Positions 52,818 to 62,200 of a stretch of 64,000 nucleotides of DNA are shown one piece after another. The notes beneath the pieces are model-generated. The model saw nothing but the letters and a program-made list of their open reading frames with translations, made no database searches and was not told where the DNA came from. Position 1 is the first letter of the stretch; each line of letters begins with the position of its first letter. Both the position numbers and the translations under genes were made by a program. Source of the DNA: a virus; the IMG/VR virus record IMGVR_UViG_3300042484_003756, positions 1 through 64,000 of that record. One strand, written 5' to 3'.

Positions 52818-53234
52818 CTATTGTTTCTTTTTGTCGTCTCTTCTTTCATATTTGAAGCTAACTACTTCAAAAGAATTAGATTCTGACTCATTGCCTGCAG
52901 CAAACTCTTTTGCAGTGTCTGAATGACTTTCAATCGATTGCAATATTTTTGACATTAATTGTGTATCGGGAATTGGTCCATTATGCTTTGCTTTGATTTC
53001 CACTGCAAAGCTATGAATTGTTCCATCATCGTCTACAACGCTTACGCTTGGACGTGGCTTTGCAAATGTTTGGATATTTGGATTCATTCCAGTATCAATT
53101 GTTGAATCTTCAGTTTCCATAGGCTCATTTGCTCCAAGATCAAAAACTGCATCATTAATTTTGTCACCAAGCTCTGGATTAACTTGTGCTACTCTTGTTT
53201 TGATGTCATCTAAAACCCTTATTACTCTATTCAT
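52818..53234 (-). CDS. Hypothetical neck-operon protein
   Basis: 138 aa, acidic, with a short helix at the N-terminus (RVLDDIKTRVAQVN) and a small beta-rich section (VSVVDDDGTIHSFAVEIK). AAGGA is at good distance from the ATG. The 153-base AT-rich gap upstream (53235-53387) holds short inverted repeats, CCCATTAATAATGGG and TTGCTATAATAGCAA, without a T-tract. Function unknown. Confidence 0.65.
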   Translation of the reverse strand: MNRVIRVLDDIKTRVAQVNPELGDKINDAVFDLGANEPMETEDSTIDTGMNPNIQTFAKPRPSVSVVDDDGTIHSFAVEIKAKHNGPIPDTQLMSKILQSIESHSDTAKEFAAGNESESNSFEVVSFKYERRDDKKKQ

Positions 53235-53387
53235 TTTCTGTCCTTTTAGTTTTTCACTTTTTTACACCCATTAATAATGGGAATTAAGATTTAATATAAT
53301 TAAGTATATTAAAGATTATTAATTAAAGAAAATTTTAAAGATTTAAAATTCTTAATTAAATTGTTGCTATAATAGCAATCTAACAAA

Positions 53388-54497
53388 TTACCCACCAGTA
53401 CCAATATTCCATATATATCTGAAAAATCTACTTCTTCCTCCAGGCATATTAAATTCTGGTACAACAACTGATCTAATTCCAGGGTAGAAGGCAATTGGTA
53501 ATTTTTCTAATAGTTTTTCAAATTCTTCTTTGTACATAGTAGCTGATTGACGTAAATCATCAGTTATTTTTGCATCAGGATCTTCAATAAGTAATCTTCT
53601 TTGTCTGCTGGTCAAAGAAACTAGTAAACTTCTCAAGATGTAATATGCTGCTCCGTACACTAAAGCAGGATCATAAAAGTAAGGAGCTAGTGAAACTGTT
53701 GGATATTTACTTGCACCAGGTTGAGAATTTATAGCTTGCAAAGCCATGTACAAACTTGAATTCATATGGTCATTTGTAATCATTTTTATGCTGTACGAAA
53801 CTAATACATTATCGTAACTATGAATGTTTACTGGATCTCCATTCGCATCAATAAAATAGATATTTCCCATAAAATCATATTTCACCATCAATCCATTTGG
53901 ATAATTGTTTCCATTTGTATATTGAGATTCATATCCATCTCTATTTTTAATGATTGGATCAAATGTGGTATTTATTGTTGAGTAGATTGGAGTCGTTTCT
54001 GATAATTGAATTAATGGATCTCTGTCACCTTGATTTGATGGGCCACTAATTCTTATTTCTGGTTTTGGTACTGAATTCCAAAAAGGGAATGCAACTGAGC
54101 CAACGCTTCTATTTCTTCTAAAAATTACTTCTTCATCATAAATAGGAATGTTCAAAAGGTGCTCTAATTCGTATCTTAAACTACTTTTTACGAGCAATTC
54201 ATCTCCTAGCATTGGGGATGATGTATTGAGCACATTTCCATTAGTATCTACTTCTTGAATTCTGTAGTAGTCAGATGGAGATCCATTTGTGTCTACGCCT
54301 TCATTTGCAGGGAATGAAACTGTTGCAATAGTTGTGTATGTGCCTTCAAAATTAGAACTTTTTTGAATTTTGTAAAAGGCAACATTCTGAGTACCACTTC
54401 TTTCCCATTCAATAAAAATTCCTGGAAATGATGGTTGTGAGTTGTAATAAACTAAAGTATTGTTGTTAAATGATTGAGCCGAAAAATCGTTTGCCAT
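53388..54497 (-). CDS. Putative neck protein with N-terminal FN3-like domain
   Basis: 369 aa from the ATG at 54497, with GGAG five bases upstream; the longer reading from 54527 runs into the terminator. Residues about 15-100 look like a fibronectin type III fold: FIEWERSGTQNVAFYKIQKS and DYYRIQEVDTNGN. The C-terminal helical half is compact with YYILRSLLVSLTSRQRRLLI. It probably belongs to the neck or upper tail collar. No exact family. Confidence 0.6.
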   Translation of the reverse strand: MANDFSAQSFNNNTLVYYNSQPSFPGIFIEWERSGTQNVAFYKIQKSSNFEGTYTTIATVSFPANEGVDTNGSPSDYYRIQEVDTNGNVLNTSSPMLGDELLVKSSLRYELEHLLNIPIYDEEVIFRRNRSVGSVAFPFWNSVPKPEIRISGPSNQGDRDPLIQLSETTPIYSTINTTFDPIIKNRDGYESQYTNGNNYPNGLMVKYDFMGNIYFIDANGDPVNIHSYDNVLVSYSIKMITNDHMNSSLYMALQAINSQPGASKYPTVSLAPYFYDPALVYGAAYYILRSLLVSLTSRQRRLLIEDPDAKITDDLRQSATMYKEEFEKLLEKLPIAFYPGIRSVVVPEFNMPGGRSRFFRYIWNIGTGG

Positions 54498-54505
54498 ATT
54501 TACTC

Positions 54506-54544
54506 CAAAAAAATAAAGGCCATCCAACTGGATAGCCTTTATTC
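54506..54544 (-). terminator. Intrinsic terminator inside the minus-strand operon
   Basis: On the minus strand AATAAAGGCTATCC pairs with GGATGGCCTTTATT (one U-G pair) around AGTT and is followed by TTTTT. It sits between the 262-aa gene and the neck gene, 9 bases before the next start, so the downstream genes need readthrough or another promoter. Confidence 0.85.
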
Positions 54545-54561
54545 AGTCTAGATTAAATTTT

Positions 54562-55350
54562 CTAAACTCTTCTTATTGAGCCCTCTTCTCCACCGCCCAT
54601 ATCTGCCTCTAAATCAATTGCATCAGCGATAGAATCGTAGCCATCATCCTCTGGAGTATCAAGATAATTGAAATCTGCACCAGCTACTCTTCTATCTCGA
54701 TTGTAGTTAGTCATCTCAACTTCTCTAACGCTAGAGCCCTTTATTGCATCACTTGGTGGTTCTGCGACGAAAGCTCTACCTCTAGTTTCAACACCCGAGA
54801 CTGAACTATTTGCATCAAGATTTTTTTGCTGAGCTAATAGTTGATTAATAATTCCAGGATTTCGCTGAACTCTTTCTGCAAATTGTTCGACTGTAAGATC
54901 TTCACCCTGTAACTCTGATTGAGTTTGAGCAATATCTAAAGCCATTGCATAAGAAAGAGAATCATTTGCATATCCAGCAGTAGTTACATTGTTATCTTTA
55001 TTAGGGTATGCTTTTTCTGCATCAATGCTTTCTGCTTCAATTGTTTTTCCGTCTACATCTACAGTTCGAAGATTTTTATTGCTTTGCTGCTTAAGGAGTT
55101 CTTTCTTTCCTTTGATTGCTGCTTTCTCTTCAATAGAGTCAAATTGTTCAGGAGAAATTTTTCTCAATAATCCAAGTCTAATTGAATTTCTCAAATCTTT
55201 AGAAGCTTTGACAACTTTAGGATCTTCCCAAGTTAAGTCAATAGCTTGTAATGGACCAAAATTCAATCTAATATCACTTACATAATGTGGTCCAAGAGTG
55301 ACATTTTGTACGATAAATGATTCTGGCTCTTGATTTACACTTTCATTCAT
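54562..55350 (-). CDS. Hypothetical neck-operon protein
   Basis: 262 aa. Helical and acidic, with a Gln/Ala-rich central part and a disordered C-terminus ending in GGGEEGSIRRV. No motif recognised. It is followed by the terminator at 54506-54544, and lies just downstream of the ribbon gene. Confidence 0.65.
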   Translation of the reverse strand: MNESVNQEPESFIVQNVTLGPHYVSDIRLNFGPLQAIDLTWEDPKVVKASKDLRNSIRLGLLRKISPEQFDSIEEKAAIKGKKELLKQQSNKNLRTVDVDGKTIEAESIDAEKAYPNKDNNVTTAGYANDSLSYAMALDIAQTQSELQGEDLTVEQFAERVQRNPGIINQLLAQQKNLDANSSVSGVETRGRAFVAEPPSDAIKGSSVREVEMTNYNRDRRVAGADFNYLDTPEDDGYDSIADAIDLEADMGGGEEGSIRRV

Positions 55351-55354
55351 ATTT

Positions 55355-55699
55355 TTAATCCTTTTTATTAACTGGCAAAGATGTTATACCGTCCAAACCT
55401 TCTTTTCCTGTCCAATATTCATTTGATTTGGATTCTCTTGAATTTGGATCATAGGAATTTTTTCTAACATTTTTTTGATCTTTGACAAATTCAGTCATTT
55501 GTTTTCTTTTTGGTGTTGTGCCAAATTGTTTTTCTTTAGCTGTAAGGCCATCTTGAACTGTAAAACTATTAAAAACTCTTTTAGCTTCACCATTTCCACA
55601 AGGACAAGGAATTACAGCTTTATAATCACTATAAGAAAGAGATATTGTGAAAGTTTTAGGTTCAGTATTACATTCGCAAACGTATTCGTATCTAGGCAT
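55355..55699 (-). CDS. FmdB-family zinc ribbon protein
   Basis: 114 aa. MPRYEYVCECN and IPCPCGNGEAKRVF carry the two paired-cysteine motifs of the FmdB putative regulatory ribbon family. It opens the minus-strand neck/tail operon and is divergent from another ribbon gene at 55776. A regulatory or structural role is possible. The gap between them has no clear -35/-10 pair. Confidence 0.75.
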   Translation of the reverse strand: MPRYEYVCECNTEPKTFTISLSYSDYKAVIPCPCGNGEAKRVFNSFTVQDGLTAKEKQFGTTPKRKQMTEFVKDQKNVRKNSYDPNSRESKSNEYWTGKEGLDGITSLPVNKKD

Positions 55700-55775
55700 A
55701 TTTCGTTTTTGGAAAATTGATTTTAAAGGTATTTGTACAATATTTTTTGAAATCTTATTAAAGGAGTACTCTAAA

Positions 55776-55952
55776 ATGAGTTCAGAAATTACAGACGCAG
55801 GAACTACCCATCATATGTATTGTGTTAAGTGCAGAACTATGGTTATGGTTTCAGGTCCAAAGAAAATTGTTATGAAGAGCAGCAGACACGCACTTCAAGG
55901 CAAGTGTCCTCACTGTTCTACATCTACTTTTAAAATTACAAAAGCAGAATAA
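55776..55952 (+). CDS. Small zinc ribbon protein (DUF5679-like)
   Basis: 58 aa from the ATG at 55776, with AAAGGAG 9 bases upstream, which rejects the longer reading from 55647. YCVKCR (C16, C19) and KCPHCST (C44, C47), with the segment RHALQGKCP between, match the DUF5679 family closely. It heads the right-hand plus-strand operon. Function unknown. Confidence 0.8.
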   Translation: MSSEITDAGTTHHMYCVKCRTMVMVSGPKKIVMKSSRHALQGKCPHCSTSTFKITKAE

Positions 55953-55957
55953 TTCTT

Positions 55958-58621
55958 ATGAAATTTGTATTCAACGATAGTTTAGCAGCTTCCGTATCAG
56001 TTAATGAAACAGAATTGACTGATATTCGTTTTGTGCCTAGTGGCATTATTCTAGAGAAAAAAATTGTCACTTCTGCAACCATAAATAATATTGATGAATT
56101 ATATGATGCAGTTAAAGGTTTTAAAACAGAGGCAGAGTTAGAGAATTTTCTAAATACTAATTCTGAAGCTCAATCTTTGTTGAAAGATAACAAAAATCTT
56201 GTTAAATTTACAAGAAAAATGTCTGGAATGTTTGGTAAAAATACTACAAATTCTGGAAATGATCCAGTTTCAATGGCTACCAAAATTTTATCAGAGGGAG
56301 CAGAACAAGCTGGAGAACCTGGATCACGTTTTGCTCCTTATTTGTCATCTAAAGATCAGATTATAGCAAGATTAAAACCATTTATGGCTGATAAACAAAT
56401 TGGAGAGTTATTCTATAAGTTTGAAGAGGTAATCAAACTGCCTTTTACAGAAATTATAGGAATTTTAGAATATTGTATTCAGCAATCTAGAAGTTGTAAT
56501 GCTAAAGTAAAAGATCTTATTGATTTCTATGCTGACCACTATTCTCAGAAACGTCAAGGCGCTAATACAAAAAGAATTATTGAAACTGCTTGTGAGTATC
56601 AAAAATTAAATCCAACAGTAGACATATTCTCTGTTCTTAAAGACGCAGTAAACGGGAATCAACCAAAAGTTGGCCTTGGATATTTATCAAAAGATCCTGA
56701 TGCACAACTTGTTTTTGATAACTTAATAATGCTTTCACAAGCAAGTCTTCCAGAACAAGACGAAGAAATCAGAAGAAGATTCCAAGCAAGTAGGGACGCT
56801 TTACAAAACCAAGAACAAAAAGTAAATATGCAAAGAGCTATTTACGACATGATGAAAACTGAAGAAATGAATCGCCAGCTTTCTAGAATGATCAAAAGCC
56901 TTGGTACTACATTTGAGTTCTTACTAACTCAACCTATGTATAGAGCTTTGAAAGATATGTTTTATAATTTGAATGCTGGAAAAATATTGATGAATCAAAC
57001 ATCAAGCATTTTTACAGGTGATACATCTCCAGAAAACAGAAGAGTCAAACCTAATGAACAGCAAGCTGAAAATGAAAATGTATTCCCACAAATTCAAGAA
57101 TCAAAACAACCTTTCTCATTCAATCAATATAGTTTTCTAAAATTAGCAAGCCCTGAAGTTTCTAGACATATTTTTGCACAAACAGCTCCCGTAGCAACAC
57201 CAGAACAAAAAAAAGAAGCTCAAAGTGGATTGTCAAGGATTTTTCAATCATTAAAAGACGTAGCAAATAAACTTATTCAATCGATTAAAGATAAATTGTC
57301 GCAAACAGGTCAAGCTATAAATAATGCGTGGCAAAATATTATTGGAAAAATAGTTAATTTCTTTAAAGCTTTAGAAAATGCAGTCAAAAGTTTACTTAGT
57401 AAAATTGGTTCAAACTCCATAACTTTTGATAGTGTTGCAGAGGCATTTAGTGGAGTTATTGACATTTTAAAAGGTGGTAGTGGGTCAACAAATGCTTCAT
57501 CAATTAAAATTATTAAAACAGCACAAAGAGATCCTCAGCAAGGAACAACATACGCTGGTGGAAGCAAAAGTAATCAATTCATTTTAAATGGAATTGGATT
57601 GGCTACTCAAATGGGTACATTTATTCTTGGAGCACTTTTTGCTCCAAGATTTCTTGCTGTGATGGACTGGGGCTCCGTAGTCAATTCAATCCTACCTTTG
57701 ACTTCAATGTTTGTTGCAAATTTACAAGAATTTTTTTTACAAACAAATTTAGTTGGTAAAAATGCTCCTCAAAGCTCAATGTTTTTTGATCCAAAAACTG
57801 GAAAAATGACTCAACAAGGTTTGCAAATTATGGCAAACAATCAAGAAACAATGATTTCTTTAGGAATAGCTGATGAAGATGCTATGGCTTTGGGTAAATT
57901 TAGAGTTCAAAAACAAGAACTCATGTCTCAGTTATCAAAAAAAGAAAGTATTCTTGATCTTGCAGAAACGCAAACAGTTCAAACTGGTGGTGGCAATAAA
58001 GAAACCACTGTGGGCGATTTACCAGCTGATTTTCAAGTCAAAGTTAATGAATTTTTAAGTTTTTGTGAAAAAATTGAATTACAATTTAAAGCAGCCTTAA
58101 ATATTTTTAGATCTGCTATTACTTTCAATCAAACAAATTACAATGATGTACAGAAAACACAAGCTGAAGGCTTGTTAGCTGAATTTGAAAAAGACTTGAA
58201 AGAAGTTCAGGCTAAAATTTCAGAATGGTCCAGTCAGAAGAAAATAGCTGGACATCTAATGCGAAAAAGAATTTTACTGCAAAAATTAAAACCATTGCAA
58301 ACTCAATTAGACACAATGAAAAAATTGGGCATTCCAATGTCAAATATTATCGCTTCACCAAATGGAATTCTTGCTCAAGTTGGCAGAATTAGATATGAAG
58401 AGCAACAAGCATTAGATAAATTAAGAAACGAATATCAAGAAAAAATGCAACTCTTGAAGAACCCAGATATCATCGCTCCAATGATGAAATACCCAACTGA
58501 CACTGGAGTTACTAAATTGCCTGAGAGTCCAGATCAAACAGATTCAAATAGATCTCCTTTTGATGCTCCTGAAGATTCACAATTTAGTTCAAAAGAAGAA
58601 TTCAATACTGGAGCAATATAA
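55958..58621 (+). CDS. Large hypothetical virion protein with membrane-like segments
   Basis: 887 aa. Long helical parts; a hydrophobic region at about 541-590 with two segments (GTFILGALFAPRFLAVM and VVNSILPLTSMFVANL); a preceding amphipathic stretch rich in Lys/Ile (about 425-500); and a coiled-coil-like end. It carries KIIKTAQRD and FLKLASPEV. The mix of helices and hydrophobic segments recalls tape-measure or injection proteins. Not conclusive. The stop overlaps the next start (TAATG). Confidence 0.65.
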   Translation: MKFVFNDSLAASVSVNETELTDIRFVPSGIILEKKIVTSATINNIDELYDAVKGFKTEAELENFLNTNSEAQSLLKDNKNLVKFTRKMSGMFGKNTTNSGNDPVSMATKILSEGAEQAGEPGSRFAPYLSSKDQIIARLKPFMADKQIGELFYKFEEVIKLPFTEIIGILEYCIQQSRSCNAKVKDLIDFYADHYSQKRQGANTKRIIETACEYQKLNPTVDIFSVLKDAVNGNQPKVGLGYLSKDPDAQLVFDNLIMLSQASLPEQDEEIRRRFQASRDALQNQEQKVNMQRAIYDMMKTEEMNRQLSRMIKSLGTTFEFLLTQPMYRALKDMFYNLNAGKILMNQTSSIFTGDTSPENRRVKPNEQQAENENVFPQIQESKQPFSFNQYSFLKLASPEVSRHIFAQTAPVATPEQKKEAQSGLSRIFQSLKDVANKLIQSIKDKLSQTGQAINNAWQNIIGKIVNFFKALENAVKSLLSKIGSNSITFDSVAEAFSGVIDILKGGSGSTNASSIKIIKTAQRDPQQGTTYAGGSKSNQFILNGIGLATQMGTFILGALFAPRFLAVMDWGSVVNSILPLTSMFVANLQEFFLQTNLVGKNAPQSSMFFDPKTGKMTQQGLQIMANNQETMISLGIADEDAMALGKFRVQKQELMSQLSKKESILDLAETQTVQTGGGNKETTVGDLPADFQVKVNEFLSFCEKIELQFKAALNIFRSAITFNQTNYNDVQKTQAEGLLAEFEKDLKEVQAKISEWSSQKKIAGHLMRKRILLQKLKPLQTQLDTMKKLGIPMSNIIASPNGILAQVGRIRYEEQQALDKLRNEYQEKMQLLKNPDIIAPMMKYPTDTGVTKLPESPDQTDSNRSPFDAPEDSQFSSKEEFNTGAI

Positions 58622-59274
58622 TGTTTAGAAAAATTACATCTCAGATTGAAATTTATCCTGACTACACTCCAACTTTATCTAGATCTGATTTTGACAAAAA
58701 TGAATCAAAAATTGATTTAGAAATTAAGAATATTGAAAAAAAATATCCTTTAAATCAACAAATAGCAGTAAATGTTAACTTTAATAATAAAGAACAAAAT
58801 CTTGAAGATTATTTAAAATTATTAAAACAACAAAAAGCTGATATGGAAGAAAAGAAAAACGTTGGTGAAATGTATGATAATTCTTTATTTCAAAATATTG
58901 GTAGCAAAAATGTTGAGGTTTCTACTGAAGAAAGCCGTGAAAGGTTAAAAAAAGATATAGCTGCTCTTGAAAAACAGATTCAAGTAAGAGAACAAACATT
59001 AGCAGAAATTGACAATTATGTTGTTACTTTGCTTACTGGAGAAATAGCACAATTGAGTATTGCACATACTAATGCAAAGTTTATCAAAATTGCTAATCAA
59101 CCATCTGAAGAAGAAGTATTAGAACCTGTTGAAGATTATTTTGACAAACTTTATGATAATACTCCTGGTAGCCCAAATTACGGGAAGTTAATGACTCACC
59201 CTGAAAAGCACAGAAATGAATTATCAACAGAAGCGCAAGTTGAAAATTCAAAACCAAAGTTCAAAAAGAAATAA
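58621..59274 (+). CDS. Hypothetical coiled-coil protein
   Basis: 217 aa. Helical and charged, with heptad repeats at about 60-140, and a basic C-terminus. It overlaps the upstream gene by one base. No family recognised. Probably works with its neighbours in tail or virion assembly. Confidence 0.65.
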   Translation: MFRKITSQIEIYPDYTPTLSRSDFDKNESKIDLEIKNIEKKYPLNQQIAVNVNFNNKEQNLEDYLKLLKQQKADMEEKKNVGEMYDNSLFQNIGSKNVEVSTEESRERLKKDIAALEKQIQVREQTLAEIDNYVVTLLTGEIAQLSIAHTNAKFIKIANQPSEEEVLEPVEDYFDKLYDNTPGSPNYGKLMTHPEKHRNELSTEAQVENSKPKFKKK

Positions 59275-59293
59275 TCTTCTTTACAATTAATTT

Positions 59294-62200
59294 ATGTTAG
59301 ACATTGATTTTATCGAATATGATAAAATTTCAATTCATTCAGACGCATTTATTACGTCAGCTGAATTAAATTGTTATTTTCAGTATATACCGTCCACTAA
59401 AGCAATTTCTTATAATATCAAGAAAGAATTGCATACTGCTGGTACGACTGAAGATCCAGATGATTATAAAATTCCCGATGTTTCAAGTAAAATTCTTCCA
59501 AGAAAGCTTTACCGTATTAATCCATTTCATACTAATTATTCTGAAAATTTAGAATTAAATAAAGTAAATACTGACCCAGATATTATATATCCGACACAAA
59601 TAAAAGAGCGCAAAGAAAAAATAATTGATTACAGTTCTTTAGGACTGAACTCTGATCAAATTGAATTTATGCAAGCCCTTCAAAGTCTAAAATCTTTCAA
59701 AACAGATGACTCAATTAAACAATTAAATATTGAACAGTTTGAATCAGTTGATGAAAGAGTGATGAATGGATTTTTTCAACTATATCCAAGATTCATGGAG
59801 ATGCTTTCTACTGGGGTAAGTACTGGATCGTTCAATCAGTTCTTTGAAGATACAGAAACTTCAGAGTCTAATAATGAAAATCAAGCACTTATAAATGAGA
59901 ACATCAAAAGATTGGGTTTTAATCCAGGTGAAGTCACAGTAAAAAAAAAATTTGAAGTAAGACCAGGTAATGCTTTAAAAAATGAAGTCAACGCTTATCT
60001 TCAAGACATATCTCTCACAAACAATGAATCAAATAAATCATTTAGCGTGAGTAACAATTCTACTACAAATCTAAATCAAATAAATTTACAAAATAATAAT
60101 AAAATTGATTTACAAGTAAGATCATCTAAAACAGTTAACAACATAAGTACTGCTAACAATACTGATTTTAATTTTATCAACAATACTAATAGAACTGTCA
60201 ATCAACAAATAACTAATTTAAGTAAGTTTTCTGAAGCTACTAAGATTGATTTTGAAAATTTATATAAATCTTTTTTGAAAGATTTGAACATTACGCCTAA
60301 TATTGAAAATCAATTCTTTAAGATAATCAACCAGCATAGTAAAAACTTAAGTATTGAGTTTAACAGAATACTCAATCACTCTGAAAAAACTGTCTACGAA
60401 ACCAATCTTAAGAACTTATCAACTTCTTACAATTTTTATAGACATATTGAAAATAGATACAGAGAATTTATTCAAAACTTAAACTTCTTCAATGATACAG
60501 TCCAGCAAATTAAGCAAACTGAAATCAATCTTAAAAACACATATCAAAATATTCACAGACACAGTGTAACTCATAAAAATAACCATTTTAAAAATATTGT
60601 TAATCTTACTAAAAATATCAATTATGAATACACTGCAAATGATTATGAATTTCAGTATGCAGTTTTAAAAACAATTAAAAATAGTAATCAATATGTTGAG
60701 AACAAGATAACTAAAATCAAAAATGATTTAAATGTAGCTCAGCAAAATATTTCTTTTGTTCACCATAGAATGGTCCATATTCAAGAAAAGACAAATAATT
60801 ACGTAGCAAAAGAAATCAAAAATGTTTTGAACAACACTGAATATATTGACGAATACTCAAATATCATAGTTAACAAAATTAGCAACATATCCAACAATCA
60901 AACAGTAAGAGCTTTACTATCTTTAGTCACAAACGAAGAACAATTAAGAAATATTTACACAGTATTGAAGCAAAGTAATATCAATACTTCTAACATTAAA
61001 AATCTAGTTGATGTTTTAAATTATTCTAAAAATAATAATTTAGAAATTACTAAAGTATCAAGCTCTACAGTTGAAAATATTAAAAATCTTGTTAATGTTT
61101 CTAAAAATGTTGTTTCTTTTGATAACACTGAAAACCAGATACTTAATAAATTATCTTCATTAAATATCACTCAAGAACTAAAATCTTTTGTCAATTTATC
61201 AGAAAGTAAATCGTTCACTAGAATTGCGCAAAGTTACAAAAATATTTCAAATGTAATTGAAAACTTAAATACAACTTCAATAAATCCTAAATTGTCTTCA
61301 ATTCGTGTGGACCAAAAAAATGTTGAAAATTTCAATCAAATAATTAATAAATCTAATTTTGGATTTGTAGTAGAAAAACTGTCAAACTTTAATACAGAAA
61401 ATATTACAGAAAAAATTAATTTACTTAAAAACATCAACGTCACTCAAGATATTAAAAAAACAGAAAATTTAGTAAGAAAAGTTACTAGGCTGGCAAGATA
61501 CAACAACGTAAATCAAGTTACAGAAAATCTTGAAAATTTAATAACACAAGAAAACAATATAAGCACAACAGAATTCAAAACAGAAATTCAAAACTTAAAG
61601 AATTTAATAAATGTTTCAAAAAGTATAGATATTTCTAAAATTGATAATGTCAAGATTTCTCAAATTAGTTTAATATCTGAAAATATTGAAAAACTTTCTA
61701 AAATAAATCAAGTAAACAATTTGACAGAAGAACATATTGAAGTTGTTAAGAAGATTAGTCAACTGGAAAATGTTACACAGAAAAAAATCAATCAAGTTGA
61801 AAATATTATCAATCTTACAAATAAAACTGATTTATCTAATGTGAAATTATCATCTATAAATCAAATTACAGAAATTATTCAAAAGGTTTCTAATTTTGAA
61901 AATAAAGATTTATTGAATATTGTAAACTTGACAAAGACTGTGCAAGAAAGAAAAATCTACAATAGAATTTCCAATCTTATCAAAAATGTAGAAGTTCTGG
62001 ATACTGTCAATGTAACTCAAGAAACTGCTCAGAATATTTCTAAGATTTCCAATACTAATAATATCAATCAAATTACTAAAGATTTAAACTTAATTTCTCA
62101 AAATTACAGAGAATTTAAAACTAGCGTCCAACAAATAAATAAGATTTCACAAGTCAAAAATGTTGATCAAATAGTAAAGAATTTAAACTTTATAAACAAT

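Noticed and set aside
38539-55699. Contractile tail with sheath gene
   Set aside because: I saw no protein with tail-sheath features or a baseplate lysozyme, though very diverged ones could be missed.
55647-55775. Longer start for the DUF5679-like gene
   Set aside because: The extra N-terminus overlaps the divergent FmdB-like gene; AAAGGAG precedes the ATG at 55776.
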